Source: Bacillota bacterium (lineage in GTDB: Bacteria > Bacillota > Clostridia > Christensenellales > SZUA-584). From it: a DNA stretch of 16,362 bases. Each line of letters opens with the position of its first letter. Positions within the stretch are counted from its first letter, which is position 1. The stretch is taken from assembly GCA_023410595.1 (NCBI GenBank), contig JAEYPO010000005.1, forward strand, positions 1 through 16,362, in the 5' to 3' direction. The position numbers and the translations under genes were made by a program. This document shows, piece after piece, positions 1 through 9,600 of the stretch. The notes beneath the pieces are model-generated. The model worked only from the letters and a program-made list of their open reading frames with translations. It was not told where the DNA came from and ran no database searches.

Positions 1-667
1 CTTCAGTTATCACAATTGACTGTGCTAACTCGGTATGATCTTCATCATCATATTGATAAACAGCTCCTAAGTAAATATGGGGTTTTTCGTTCCAAAATCC
101 ACTTTCCTTACTGTAATACCATGAATGGCTTTCAGCTTTTCTCATGCGAGGTGTAAACACATCAAATATGAACTTACCGTTTGGCTTTAAGGCTTGATAT
201 ATTTTTTTCAACAGAATAAGCCTATCTGTAATTGATAACGTTGAATAATCACAGTAAATCAAGGTGATTACATCAAACCGTTCGTTATAATCAATGGTTA
301 AGTAGTTTTGGTAAATGTATTGGATGTTGCTTTTGTTATGTAACGTTTGTTCTTGTGCATACTCAATTGAACGTTTTGAATAGTCAATACCTGTTACGGT
401 ATAACCTGCCTTACAAAAATGTTCTGCATAAATGCCTGGTCCACAACCTAAATCGAGTAATTGTTGAAATTGTGTAGGTGGAGCTATGGAAGTAATCCAC
501 TTTACAGATTTATCAACAAAATCATGTTTTCTTGTTGCAGCATCCCAATTAGGGTTAAGATGTGCTTCAAGCATTCCTTTCGATATATGCTCATCGTCCC
601 AGAACTTACCTGTACTAGGTGCATATAGCTCTGGCTTTATTACGTAATCACTTAATTTACTAAACAT
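1..667 (-). CDS. Class I SAM-dependent methyltransferase (3' end outside window)
   Basis: A reading frame of about 222 codons starts at the ATG at 665-667 and stays open to the left edge of the window, so the C-terminus is missing. A strong GGAGG site lies six bases upstream of the ATG. The protein begins MFSKLSDYV. It carries the glycine-rich SAM-binding motif I (LLDLGCGPG, about residues 70-78), then a motif-II-like acidic position (TGIDYS) and a LKPNGKFIFDVF strand late in the Rossmann fold. These show a class I methyltransferase of the small-molecule or protein type; no DNA-methylase catalytic motif such as NPPY or PC is visible. The substrate cannot be told. It follows the defence operon by 98 bases on the same strand with no strong terminator between, so read-through is possible, but I see no functional tie. 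Full-length relatives are typically about 240-250 residues, so only a short piece is lost. Confidence 0.85.
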   Translation of the reverse strand, partial: MFSKLSDYVIKPELYAPSTGKFWDDEHISKGMLEAHLNPNWDAATRKHDFVDKSVKWITSIAPPTQFQQLLDLGCGPGIYAEHFCKAGYTVTGIDYSKRSIEYAQEQTLHNKSNIQYIYQNYLTIDYNERFDVITLIYCDYSTLSITDRLILLKKIYQALKPNGKFIFDVFTPRMRKAESHSWYYSKESGFWNEKPHIYLGAVYQYDDEDHTELAQSIVITE

Positions 668-765
668 AATTTCCTCCGTTTTTAAGAGGGCTAGATAATT
701 GTCACCCTCCATTTATTGTTTTTGTTATTTATCATTGTATTAGTTTTCAAATCTATCAACTCCCT

Positions 766-1056
766 TCAAAATTTTTCATAATTATAATTATTACCAATAA
801 GCATGTCAATAAAGTGAATAAAGTCATCACACATCCATATAAACAAAAGCATCATTTTATAATTAGATAGTGCCTCTTTATAAATTATCACCTCATTTTT
901 ATTACTATTAATTATGTCTATCCAACGTTCATAATCATCATGAAATGATGCAATTCTTGAAAAGGCATCAATATTTTCTTTCTTTTCAAAGCTCTCTTCA
1001 ATTAAAGTCTCTAATCGTTTTCCAATACCTATATATACTTCTCTATGCGTATTCAA
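766..1056 (-). CDS. Small hypothetical protein, last gene of the defence operon
   Basis: I do not recognise this protein. The best start is the TTG at 1054-1056, because a GGGGG Shine-Dalgarno sequence (1064-1068) sits seven bases upstream; this gives 96 residues beginning MNTHREVYIG. An upstream in-frame TTG at 1078-1080 would put the ribosome binding site inside the gene and is less likely. The protein is mostly helical in appearance: a charged first half (KRLETLIEESFEKKENID) and a hydrophobic, aromatic C-terminal third (KMMLLFIWMCDDFIHFIDML). The last stretch could be a buried helix or a weak membrane-associated helix, but it is interrupted by acidic residues. It starts 16 bases after the PLD nuclease stop codon and keeps the operon direction, so it is probably co-transcribed. 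Candidate roles are a partner or inhibitor of the nuclease; this is inference from position only. Confidence 0.6.
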   Translation of the reverse strand: MNTHREVYIGIGKRLETLIEESFEKKENIDAFSRIASFHDDYERWIDIINSNKNEVIIYKEALSNYKMMLLFIWMCDDFIHFIDMLIGNNYNYEKF

Positions 1057-1063
1057 TTGGTTT

Positions 1064-1068
1064 CCCCC
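1064..1068 (-). promoter_or_regulatory. Ribosome binding site that fixes a TTG start
   Basis: A run of five G on the minus strand lies seven bases before the TTG at 1054-1056. No ATG or GTG is better placed, so this site argues for a rare TTG start of the small downstream gene. Confidence 0.6.
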
Positions 1069-1072
1069 ACTA

Positions 1073-1969
1073 TTATACAAGTCTAATTCTCTGTGTATAA
1101 TTTGGTCTATCTATTATAATATCTTCCATCCCCAGCTTCTCTATCATAGAAAGAAGGTTAGCCATCATTATTTTTACATCTTTTCTATATGGCTTTGGAT
1201 CCGAAATCATAGCATCATGCAATTTTGATGACAATTCACCAAAATACATACATCCATCATTCTCTTTTAATACCGTCAATAACCACAAGTATGCATTACT
1301 CCATCTAAAGGCTTCCTTAAGTTTTTCACAATCCCCATCAAACGTTTGGTCGAGAAATAAGAAGTATTCACCTTCATTTAGCTCAAAACCATCTGGCATT
1401 TCATGTGAAAATAATGACTCAATATGTGGATTGAATAAGGTTGTAATAGAAGTATCCCAGCTATGACTATCTTTCTTCTCTGAAGCAGGAATTCTCTTTA
1501 TTTGCTCCTTCATCTTTGATAAAAGACCTTCATCTACAAATATGGCATCTCTATATAGTTTATCTATCTTCTCAACATCCTTCGGCTCAATATCTACAAG
1601 CGTTGCCATTTCCATGTTGCCATTTTTTCCAATGCTCAATCCAGAATTGGTAGCATTAGCACTTCCAACAAGCCCTCTTTTGTTATCTACAACATACGTC
1701 TTTGCATGTAAATCAAACCGAATGTATACTTTCCAACCTGACTGTATTCCATCTTCAAGAATAGAAAAGTCCGTGCTTCCCTTCAGAACATCATCCATCC
1801 TAAATCTGACAAGCAATTTTTTCTCTTGCACTTCGCTAGAAATGAAGCTATCAAGATGGTCAATCGACGACTTCTTACAATATGCCGTAATTATTTGGAC
1901 TGAAGAAGTTGCACTTTGTAATTCTTTTTTTACCGAATCTAGTATCTCATTAGAAAATAATAATGCCAT
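1073..1969 (-). CDS. PLD-fold nuclease with one HKD motif (SspH-like role)
   Basis: A 298-residue protein of the phospholipase D superfamily, of the kind used as nucleases by restriction systems (the Nuc, BfiI and NgoFVII type). The active-site signature HxK(x)4D(x)6GSxN is complete: His88, Lys90, Asp95 and Gly102-Ser103-Asn105 in the chosen numbering. There is only one HKD motif, so known relatives would predict a homodimer sharing one active site. The C-terminal half (about 155-298) has no motif I recognise and may be a DNA-reading or partner-binding domain. I start at the ATG at 1967-1969, seven bases after an AGGGGG site; a GTG six bases upstream is too close to that site. The gene follows the GHKL ATPase by 11 bases. 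Together with the helicase and GHKL ATPase it forms the presumed restriction half, where it would be the nuclease that cuts or nicks DNA. The correspondence to SspH is from memory of the family, not from alignment. Confidence 0.85.
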   Translation of the reverse strand: MALLFSNEILDSVKKELQSATSSVQIITAYCKKSSIDHLDSFISSEVQEKKLLVRFRMDDVLKGSTDFSILEDGIQSGWKVYIRFDLHAKTYVVDNKRGLVGSANATNSGLSIGKNGNMEMATLVDIEPKDVEKIDKLYRDAIFVDEGLLSKMKEQIKRIPASEKKDSHSWDTSITTLFNPHIESLFSHEMPDGFELNEGEYFLFLDQTFDGDCEKLKEAFRWSNAYLWLLTVLKENDGCMYFGELSSKLHDAMISDPKPYRKDVKIMMANLLSMIEKLGMEDIIIDRPNYTQRIRLV

Positions 1970-1976
1970 ACACACG

Positions 1977-1981
1977 CCCCC
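1977..1981 (-). promoter_or_regulatory. Ribosome binding site of the PLD nuclease gene
   Basis: GGGGG on the minus strand, overlapping the TAG stop of the upstream GHKL gene, with seven bases to the ATG at 1967-1969. It decides between that ATG and the GTG at 1973-1975, and the overlap suggests translational coupling. Confidence 0.65.
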
Positions 1982-3783
1982 TATTTGATATTTCTAGGGT
2001 TTAACTGCTCAGAAATATAGTTATTAAGCCTGTTATACCAAGCTGTCATAAGCCTATCATTCTCATCCTGCTGATATGTATCAGTCTTTCTTACTGACTG
2101 TAATAAAGATGCAAGGAAAAGCTCAAATGTAGTTTTAACTTCAGCATTTGTATAAATCTTGCTCAAGAAAGATGTATAGAACTTATGGCTCGTATTAATT
2201 GTTATTACCGTTGTAGAAAGCACTGCTTTGTAATCAAACGCAGGGCTTCTTTCTCCTTTATCTTGATATACAAAGTTAACTGAATTATTAATAAACTGAG
2301 TTCCCTGCTCGTCTGTAGGATTTTCATAGCCGAGATCCTCCAGTTCTTTCTTACCTGTCTCAGCTTTTTCCTCTTCAGATGGTACATCTACAGTAATGTC
2401 ATCCTCATCATCGTCACTATCTGCCGTAGCTGGATCATTTTCAACTGTATTTATAATATCGGTTGAAGGATTTGTCGTATCATCAAAAGACCTTGTATTA
2501 CTTCTTGTTTCTTCATTTTGAGCATACATTGCCTTTATAGTTGGCTTAATAAATGATGCCAGTTGAACCCAAACAGGAGGTACATCTCTCTCTTCAGGGT
2601 CAAGATCATTTACTTCAACTTCTTTAAGTTCAACATACTGCTTATTATTTGCTACTCCAAATGCTTCGTCCAATTCTGGACTGAATATAATTTCGCATCC
2701 CCACCATCTATGCTGAGGTTCATTTATTACGTTATAAAAATCAAATCTTCTAAAGTCTATTTCTCTTCTGGCTCTTACAATAGAAATGCCTTCAACTTTA
2801 GCTGCATGCTTTCCTAAAGCATAATTACCTGGGTTAGATCCCTTAGGAAATGCAGTTTCATCGTAAAACTTATCCTTTACAATTGAAAATCTTGCTTTCA
2901 CTGATGATTTCTTTATGTTGCTATCCTTATCAACATATGTGATAGGAATATCAATTTCTCCAGTTCCGGTTCCCTTTGCCGTGTAAAGCTCAAATGGAGC
3001 CTCTGCATTAGCATTTTGTCCAGGTTTATATATTTTTTTGACATCATCTGCATCACACAGTACGCAGTTATCGTCCATTAAAAATAGTGGATCATTAGGA
3101 GTAACATCTATAGCTGCTTCTGTATTTTCATCACAGATAATCTTTATTTTACTAACACCATCGTGGATAAAATATCTAAACTTCTGTCCCAAAGCAAATT
3201 CAAGACATTCTGTTAACGGTCCCCTAGTTTTAGGAATGATTCTGTCACATTTTTTCCAAATTACCAATGTTCCTGACTGAGTAAAATTGTATGATTCCGT
3301 TAAAGTATTATATGAAACATAATTTGCATATACTTCAGGAAGGGCAGCTGTAACTGGATCTTCAATTTCAGTCTGTATTCCATCTTTTATTTTATCTATA
3401 TCAAGATAAACTCTCTGAGCATTTTCAATTCCATTCTGCCAAGAATATACTTCTATTTCTGGGCATGCATATAATGACGCCTGCGGAAGACCCACTCCAA
3501 AACGTCCCATTCCTTTTCGGGTCTGTCTCGTTGAAGCTCCAATTCCAAGACACGTACCTAGATTCTGGGTTGACATTCCTTCTCCGTTGTCAAGAAATCC
3601 TATTTCAGTAACAACCTTTCTTCCAGATGTGGCAATACTCTCTCTTAAAATAACAAATACATTTTTGGCATTTGCTTCCACTGAATTATCTATAATTTCT
3701 GAGACTGCACTCTCAATATTCTTATATCCTGTATTTCTAAGTGCATCACCCATATTTTTTATATCTACAATACTTGCTCCCAT
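1981..3783 (-). CDS. GHKL (Hsp90/MutL-like) ATPase of the phosphorothioation defence cassette (SspG-like role)
   Basis: A 600-residue protein with an N-terminal GHKL ATP-binding fold. The N box is ESAVSEIIDNSVEAN (24-38, with Glu29, Asp32 and Asn33), the G1 box is FLDNGEGM (63-70) and the lid or G2 box is MGRFGVGLPQAS (92-103). All the nucleotide-binding residues are present. A transducer-like middle region follows, then a strongly acidic, low-complexity linker (about residues 456-475, SDDDEDD and EEEK) and a helical C-terminal domain of about 120 residues. Such ATPases act as ATP-driven clamps on DNA or partner proteins (MutL, MORC, Hsp90 families). The ATG is preceded by GGAGG, which overlaps the TAG stop of the helicase gene nine bases upstream, so the two are translationally coupled. 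In the reported SspFGH modules a helicase, an ATPase and a nuclease cooperate; this protein best fits the ATPase member. The exact letter assignment is uncertain. Confidence 0.85.
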   Translation of the reverse strand: MGASIVDIKNMGDALRNTGYKNIESAVSEIIDNSVEANAKNVFVILRESIATSGRKVVTEIGFLDNGEGMSTQNLGTCLGIGASTRQTRKGMGRFGVGLPQASLYACPEIEVYSWQNGIENAQRVYLDIDKIKDGIQTEIEDPVTAALPEVYANYVSYNTLTESYNFTQSGTLVIWKKCDRIIPKTRGPLTECLEFALGQKFRYFIHDGVSKIKIICDENTEAAIDVTPNDPLFLMDDNCVLCDADDVKKIYKPGQNANAEAPFELYTAKGTGTGEIDIPITYVDKDSNIKKSSVKARFSIVKDKFYDETAFPKGSNPGNYALGKHAAKVEGISIVRARREIDFRRFDFYNVINEPQHRWWGCEIIFSPELDEAFGVANNKQYVELKEVEVNDLDPEERDVPPVWVQLASFIKPTIKAMYAQNEETRSNTRSFDDTTNPSTDIINTVENDPATADSDDDEDDITVDVPSEEEKAETGKKELEDLGYENPTDEQGTQFINNSVNFVYQDKGERSPAFDYKAVLSTTVITINTSHKFYTSFLSKIYTNAEVKTTFELFLASLLQSVRKTDTYQQDENDRLMTAWYNRLNNYISEQLNPRNIK

Positions 3784-3792
3784 AAGAACCTC

Positions 3793-5526
3793 CTAAATTC
3801 TCCAATAGTCATTAAAGTATGAAAATGCTGTTTCATTGTCGAATGCCTTCAAATTATCATCTATGTCAATCAAGGTGCATTCTTCATTTCCTCCCATCAA
3901 TGGTCCTCTTAAGCCTCGACCTAACATTTGACTATAAAGAACAATTGACTTTGTTGGACGTGTTATAAATACGCATTGAATATTTTTTGAATCGAATCCA
4001 GTTGTAAGTACTTCATAATTTATGATAATATCAACTCCTGAATTTCTATCCTTAAAAGTACCAATTGCTTTCTTACGATCCATTGGATCCATATATCCAA
4101 GAACCAAACTATTCGGTATACCCTCAAGAGTTAACATAGCCGCAAGTATTTTCGCATGATCCACCGAACAAGCAAACACTATGGTCGGCCTTTTTTCTAA
4201 ATTAAGTTCTCGCAGCTTTCTCATAATGGCCATGTTTCTTTCTTTATTCCTAGCCAATACTTTTAATTGATCCGACGTGTATTCCTTATCATCAAACCCC
4301 AAATCTCTTAATACGCTACTCAATGTTTTTAGCTCTTCATCAGTAAAATCTTGTTGATAAGTAAGCTTTTGAGGTCGCATTTTTGCAAGAATTCTTCGTT
4401 CCTGAAAATACTTAATAATGTTATCTTCGGCTACTGTATTCAGTGCTTTTAGCCTTCCAAGATTAATCTGGTTTAAGATATCAGAATCTATATGTATTAA
4501 TTTGTTGCCAAACATATTCGTCAGCAAATTGTTATCATATGAATCCTCTGTAGTTCTACCGGGTGTTGCCGTCAAACCAATCAATGCTCTATTCTCATAG
4601 CCCTCTGGCATTCGCATAAATCCTTCAATGACTTTCTTCGTCTGTTTTGCTGCAGCTTTATGTGCTTCATCGAATACAACTAACCGACAATCTTGTTTTA
4701 GTCGTTCATATAGTTGTGTATTAGATTCTGCTACATTCATTAGCTTTGATAATCCGCAAAATACAATGCCTTTTAATGGTGTTTGAGTATCATCAATCGA
4801 CTTATTCCCCCATAATTTATAGGCAATAATATCACCTTCTCCAAGATGATTCCAAACAGATACAAATGTGTCATACGCCTGTTGTAACAGCTCAATTGTA
4901 TGTGCTACCCAAATTACTACACCTCGCTTTTCCAAGGTAAATTTGAAGTAATTTGTAATAATATGCATTGAGGTCTTTGTTTTTCCCGTTCCAGTAGGCA
5001 TATGAACTAGCATTCTTTCAAGAAGATGTCCTGAATTTAGATTATTCAATACTCTCTGTTTTATATAATATTGATAATCCAACAATTCATAAAATTGCTC
5101 ATCTGGTGCTGTAACAAGGTTCTCTACTACTGTATCATCCTTTTCCTTATCTAAAATTGTATCAGGAACATTCCATAATTTAAGCAAATATGCGCTCACC
5201 GCATTATTTTTCCAAGGCTTATCTGCAACAATATTTATTACAGCCATGAGATCATTTTCTTTTTTCTCAGCTCCAGTAAGACACGAATCTCGCATAGTCA
5301 TAATCTCAGCTGGTTTCATGCTCTGGAGCAAATCTCTTCTAAACTGTTTGTTTTTTAATATTGCTGTTCCGTATAACGAATTAATCATACTGACCATTCG
5401 TTGTTTTGTTAGCAGAGTGTCTCCTTTCGGCATCCATTCTACCAAAAGATCTACCATATCTTGTCCAAGATAACCTCTAAGATCCGACTGACTAAAACGT
5501 ACCATATAATCTAAGTAACTACTCAT
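3793..5526 (-). CDS. DEAD/DEAH-box superfamily 2 helicase of the defence cassette (SspF-like role)
   Basis: A 577-residue superfamily 2 helicase or translocase. In order: a helical N-terminal extension of about 140 residues without known motifs, Walker A MPTGTGKT (176-183), motif II DEAH (286-289), motif III TATPGR (319-324), a second RecA domain with a motif V-like INYEVLTTGFD, and motif VI QMLGRGLR (533-540). All ATPase motifs are intact. Type I and III restriction subunits and the DndH/SspF kind of protein share this layout. The start is the ATG at 5524-5526, seven bases after AAAGGAGA; an upstream in-frame TTG at 5530-5532 is too close to this site. The start codon overlaps the desulfurase stop by eight bases (ATGAGTAG), a classic coupling arrangement that links the modification genes to the restriction genes. 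It probably supplies DNA translocation or unwinding for the nuclease of this cassette. Confidence 0.88.
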   Translation of the reverse strand: MSSYLDYMVRFSQSDLRGYLGQDMVDLLVEWMPKGDTLLTKQRMVSMINSLYGTAILKNKQFRRDLLQSMKPAEIMTMRDSCLTGAEKKENDLMAVINIVADKPWKNNAVSAYLLKLWNVPDTILDKEKDDTVVENLVTAPDEQFYELLDYQYYIKQRVLNNLNSGHLLERMLVHMPTGTGKTKTSMHIITNYFKFTLEKRGVVIWVAHTIELLQQAYDTFVSVWNHLGEGDIIAYKLWGNKSIDDTQTPLKGIVFCGLSKLMNVAESNTQLYERLKQDCRLVVFDEAHKAAAKQTKKVIEGFMRMPEGYENRALIGLTATPGRTTEDSYDNNLLTNMFGNKLIHIDSDILNQINLGRLKALNTVAEDNIIKYFQERRILAKMRPQKLTYQQDFTDEELKTLSSVLRDLGFDDKEYTSDQLKVLARNKERNMAIMRKLRELNLEKRPTIVFACSVDHAKILAAMLTLEGIPNSLVLGYMDPMDRKKAIGTFKDRNSGVDIIINYEVLTTGFDSKNIQCVFITRPTKSIVLYSQMLGRGLRGPLMGGNEECTLIDIDDNLKAFDNETAFSYFNDYWRI

Positions 5527-6661
5527 AGGCAATCTCCTTTACAGCATTTACTAATATATCTATTTCTTTCCTATCGGTAAACCTTCCTAACCCAACACGT
5601 ACTGTTCCGTGATATTCCGTATCTTTAAGATATTTATGAATATATGGAGCACAATGATATCCCGTTCTAACTGCTATACCATAATCTTCATCCAAGATAA
5701 TTCCGATGTCGTTAGAATCAATTCCCTCAACAATGAATGAAACAATACCAACGTGGTTATTCATATTTGCTGGAACATATAACTTTACTTTTTTTAATTT
5801 TGATAACCTATCAACAAGATACTGGGTCAGTTCCTTTTCATGCTCAAGATACTTACTTTGATCAAGTACTTTCAGTGCTTCATTCAAACCTGCTATTGCT
5901 ACTATGTTGCTGCTTGCAGATTCAAAGCGTGATTCCTTTCCATCAGGCATCTCCAAATTTAGTGAATCACTACCCGTCCCGCCAGTTATAAATACTTCAA
6001 GCGGTACCCCCGATACATTAATAAAGCCTCCTATTCCAAATGGACCATATAATGCTTTATGACCTGCAAATGCAACAAAATCTACACTCAATAAATCTGC
6101 TCTAATCTCAACTAAGCCTAATGACTGCGCGGTATCAAGAACATTGATGCTTCCATACTTTTTTGATTCGCTAAAAATTTCTGCTACCGGTAATATATAA
6201 CCAGTTACGTTACTTATATGGTTGCAGAACACCGCTTCCGGCTTATCTTTAACAAATTCATATTTTAGCTTTTCAATATCAATCTCATAACCAGAATCAA
6301 TTGGCATTTCCTTAATAACAAAATGTTTTTTCTTTGATGCATTATAAATACTCCTTGCAACAGCATTGTGCTCATATGGAGATACATAAACTACAGCACT
6401 ATCTCTAAGATTTAGACCATTTACAATTTGATTCATTGCAATTGTTACTGAAGGAGCAAACACTACTGCTGATGATATATCTACATGAACCAAGTTTCTC
6501 AATTGATTCTTAGTATCTGCTATTAACTTGCTTGCCTGCTGTGCTAACGTGTACGAACCTCTACCAGCATTCACTGCGCCTTCTCTATTTATTTTATCCA
6601 TCGCAGCATATACTTCTTCAGGCTTTGGGAAGGTGGTTGCAGCATTATCTAGATATATCAT
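5519..6661 (-). CDS. PLP-dependent cysteine desulfurase (SspA/DndA role)
   Basis: A 380-residue class V aminotransferase-fold enzyme that would remove sulfur from L-cysteine as a protein-bound persulfide. Visible landmarks: LDNAATTFPKP (4-14), EHNAV around 97-101, SNVTG (150-154), the PLP-aspartate region LDTAQS (175-180), the PLP-binding lysine in FAGHKALYGP (Lys202) and the sulfur-carrying cysteine in RTGYHCAPY (Cys337). The N-terminal signature and the RTGxHCAP loop match the TIGR01977-like desulfurase group and the SufS-type RxGxHCA class, not the IscS/NifS class with its SSGSAC loop that is usual for DndA. The full length is present. It starts 11 bases after the ATPase stop with AAGGGG seven bases upstream, and it overlaps the helicase gene by eight bases. 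Its place inside the operon argues that it feeds sulfur to the SspD-like protein. A housekeeping role in Fe-S assembly is less likely because no scaffold gene is near. Confidence 0.87.
   Translation of the reverse strand: MIYLDNAATTFPKPEEVYAAMDKINREGAVNAGRGSYTLAQQASKLIADTKNQLRNLVHVDISSAVVFAPSVTIAMNQIVNGLNLRDSAVVYVSPYEHNAVARSIYNASKKKHFVIKEMPIDSGYEIDIEKLKYEFVKDKPEAVFCNHISNVTGYILPVAEIFSESKKYGSINVLDTAQSLGLVEIRADLLSVDFVAFAGHKALYGPFGIGGFINVSGVPLEVFITGGTGSDSLNLEMPDGKESRFESASSNIVAIAGLNEALKVLDQSKYLEHEKELTQYLVDRLSKLKKVKLYVPANMNNHVGIVSFIVEGIDSNDIGIILDEDYGIAVRTGYHCAPYIHKYLKDTEYHGTVRVGLGRFTDRKEIDILVNAVKEIAYE
5534..5539 (-). promoter_or_regulatory. Ribosome binding site of the helicase gene, inside the desulfurase gene
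   Basis: AAGGAG on the minus strand within the last codons of the desulfurase, seven bases before the ATG at 5524-5526. It decides the helicase start and couples the two genes. Confidence 0.7.
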
Positions 6662-6672
6662 ATAATCGCCCC

Positions 6673-9600
6673 TTACTTAATTATTTTTTCTATCATTTCA
6701 AGGAGAATAGAAACTCTATCATTAACGCTTAAATCATCATATTCATCCAAGGTTTCCTCAATGATATTCCTTAGAACGCTACCTGTACTTTCATTAGAAT
6801 GACTATAAAGTTTTGTAATTTCCTCTCCATTCCTTCCAGTAAAACTAAGAGTTAACTCACCTGTGAAAGCATCATCTCTTATAGATTCTATTTCCTGTTT
6901 TACATTCTTCAGATCAGAAGCAAATTCTTCAATAGCACCTGTATTCCAGTTTTCGATATACACACCCGTAACTGCCTTCACAACCTTTTTAGACACTTCC
7001 GAATTGTTATATACATCCAACGTTTCCAAGCATGACATAAAATTTGTCATTCTTCCATTGTACAAACATTGCTTAGATCTTTTACTTTGCTTCTCATACC
7101 ACTCTTTTAATGTATGGAACAAATCCTGCTTCCTTTTTTCGTCCCATAACAAGAAAATCTGAGAAGTCGCTTCCTCCAGAATCCAGTCAAAATAATCGTC
7201 GTAGTATGTCTTACAATCATCAATTACCTTAAAGGTTTCTTCCAAGGATTTTGTTCCAAAAGCTTCTGGGAATTCAACAAATAGTATTTCAAAAGGATTA
7301 AATTCAACCTTTTGCATCACCCTTTTCATTTCAAGCATTGCCTCATTTATTATTGAATTCTCAACATATTTTTCAAGATTCATCGCATTTCTTGACGCCT
7401 GTGGCAATGCCCTAAACCATCTTTGCATACAAATAAATATGTCTTTAATACGATTGGCAGAAAGATTCCTGTTTTCTTCAACCTGGAAAAGCTTATTCAA
7501 TTCACTTATATATTTTTCTTTTTGTAAATCCTCTTTTGAAACGTAGATAGCGTAGTCATCAGGTTGCTCACACATATTAACGATGATGTCTGTAGATAAC
7601 TGCATCTCTTTGTTAGAAAAATAAATAATAATATCTTCTCTTCGAATAGATAATACATATGTCAAATAGAACGGTATTACACCCGCTCTCATACCGTAAG
7701 GAGGCTTTGTTAACGTATCAATTAGTTTTCTCATGAAAACTTTCGAATCTGAACATCCATCTACAAACGTATTTATTTCATCAATCACATCACGAATGGG
7801 GCCCGGATACTCATTATCAACTATCCCAGTAACACAGAATAATGAGCGATAGACAGATGCCTCCTGATTTGATCCCTCATAATATTCTGGTGTATCTTCA
7901 TGTGCCATAATTGCTTGAATTATATTTAATCTAGTCTTCTTTGTCTGAGCTGTTGAAATCAAAGTTCGGTTCACCATCTCATTGTTAATATGAGGTGTTT
8001 TTGTATATACCGCTTCACATGAACTGTTTACAGCAAACTCTTCATTGCCAGCCTTTACATTTTTTACTTTTTCTTCTTCTAAATATAAGACTCTAGTATC
8101 ACTATCGTCTTCATACACATCAGCGAGAATAACCTCAAGTTCTGCACTCAAATCTTCCACCATAAGTGGCAACTCTTTTATGAGAATTTCGTTATTATTA
8201 GTGAAAACCTGGTTGTTTCTTAATTCACTTATTATTTCATAATCTTTTAGTTGTTTCTGAACCTTAATCCCCTTTTTAGGGCATATGACTACCAACCGAG
8301 GCTCATTGAGGCTGGCAAAATGCTTCTTTATTTCTTCCTGCTTTATTCCAAGAAAGCTATATAAAGTAATTACCTTTCCGTCACCCGTGCAATCACTCAT
8401 AATCGCTTCAGCTGAATCAATCCTTAAAAAGTCTTCAGCAAACATATACTCATGAGTGAAATATCTTGTCATCATATGCAACGTGTTATATTTTCTTGGG
8501 ATAACAAAATATTTTCCGGTAATACTCAATAAAGCTTTGGAATAATCTACATTATCCCCCTTAAGCTCTCTTTGCTTCCTTATTTCAGCTTTAAGTTCAG
8601 ATCCTGCTCTAGTTTTGAATACATAAGAACCTGTCGCACTTTTCTTATATATAAAATCCAATTTACTTAGTTCAGAGATAGCTTCAACCGGATCAGCCGC
8701 TATACCTCTAACACACAAAGATAAATATTTGTGTGAAGCAGGAATTTCATCTTCTTTGTTTACAATCAAGACAATTGCTAAAGCCTTAATAATTCTCCTA
8801 TGATCTTCTGATGTTACTTTATCAAGAGCATACTCAGCACTTAGCCAAATATTATGGACATATTCATTTACTACTTCCTTCTTAAACAATGGACTAAAAT
8901 AGTCATATATTAAGTCTGCTCCAATACTCCACTCCTGATCTATAGTATGTTCAGACACAAATCGTGCCATACTATTGGGCTCATCATTCGAAATAAAAGT
9001 AAAAAGCGTTCTCTCATTTTGAGCTACTTTCTCACTTACATTAAGAAGCAGATAAGCTGCAATAGGATTTAATGGATAACATCCTTTAAGGATAATACTT
9101 TCAAATTCACTCTGTGGAAAATTACTTTTGAATGCTGGCAGCTGAAAATTATCTCTTGATGCAGCTTCATTGATGTACTGATCACACTGAGCAGTAGTCT
9201 CTAGAATTTTGCTGTCTTTGACTATAGCGTTTTTAATCAGCTCATAATTATTCTTTGAAGATGTTACAAAGTATTTTTCTATAATTCTCCCTTCAATTCC
9301 CGTAAATGAATTGATAATATCCTGGGATAAATACTTTCCATATTCCTTTATGCTCTTATGCGCGACCATAGTGAAATAGACTTGTGAATTCTGTGAATCA
9401 CAAGCCAGTTCACAAATATCCTGTAAAAGTTTCATGTTCGCACCAGCTGCCGTTCCATCTTGGCTTTCAATAAACTTGCTGAACTCATCAAATACAATAT
9501 ATATTCCACTATATCCGTAGTCTTCAACAAGTTTTTCGCTAGTACTTTTGTATAACGGAAGTACATCTGAAACAGCTAAAGGATTAAATTCACTTCCAGC

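Noticed and set aside
686..709. Possible hairpin gagggctag...caccctc as a terminator of the defence operon
   Set aside because: The stem is only five to six pairs with a 14-base loop, and on the minus strand it is followed by TTAAAAAC rather than a T run. It also overlaps the leader of the methyltransferase gene.
1542..1988. Plus-strand open frame of 148 codons
   Set aside because: It lies antisense to the PLD nuclease gene, has no ribosome binding site and no recognisable domain; it is a shadow of the real minus-strand gene.
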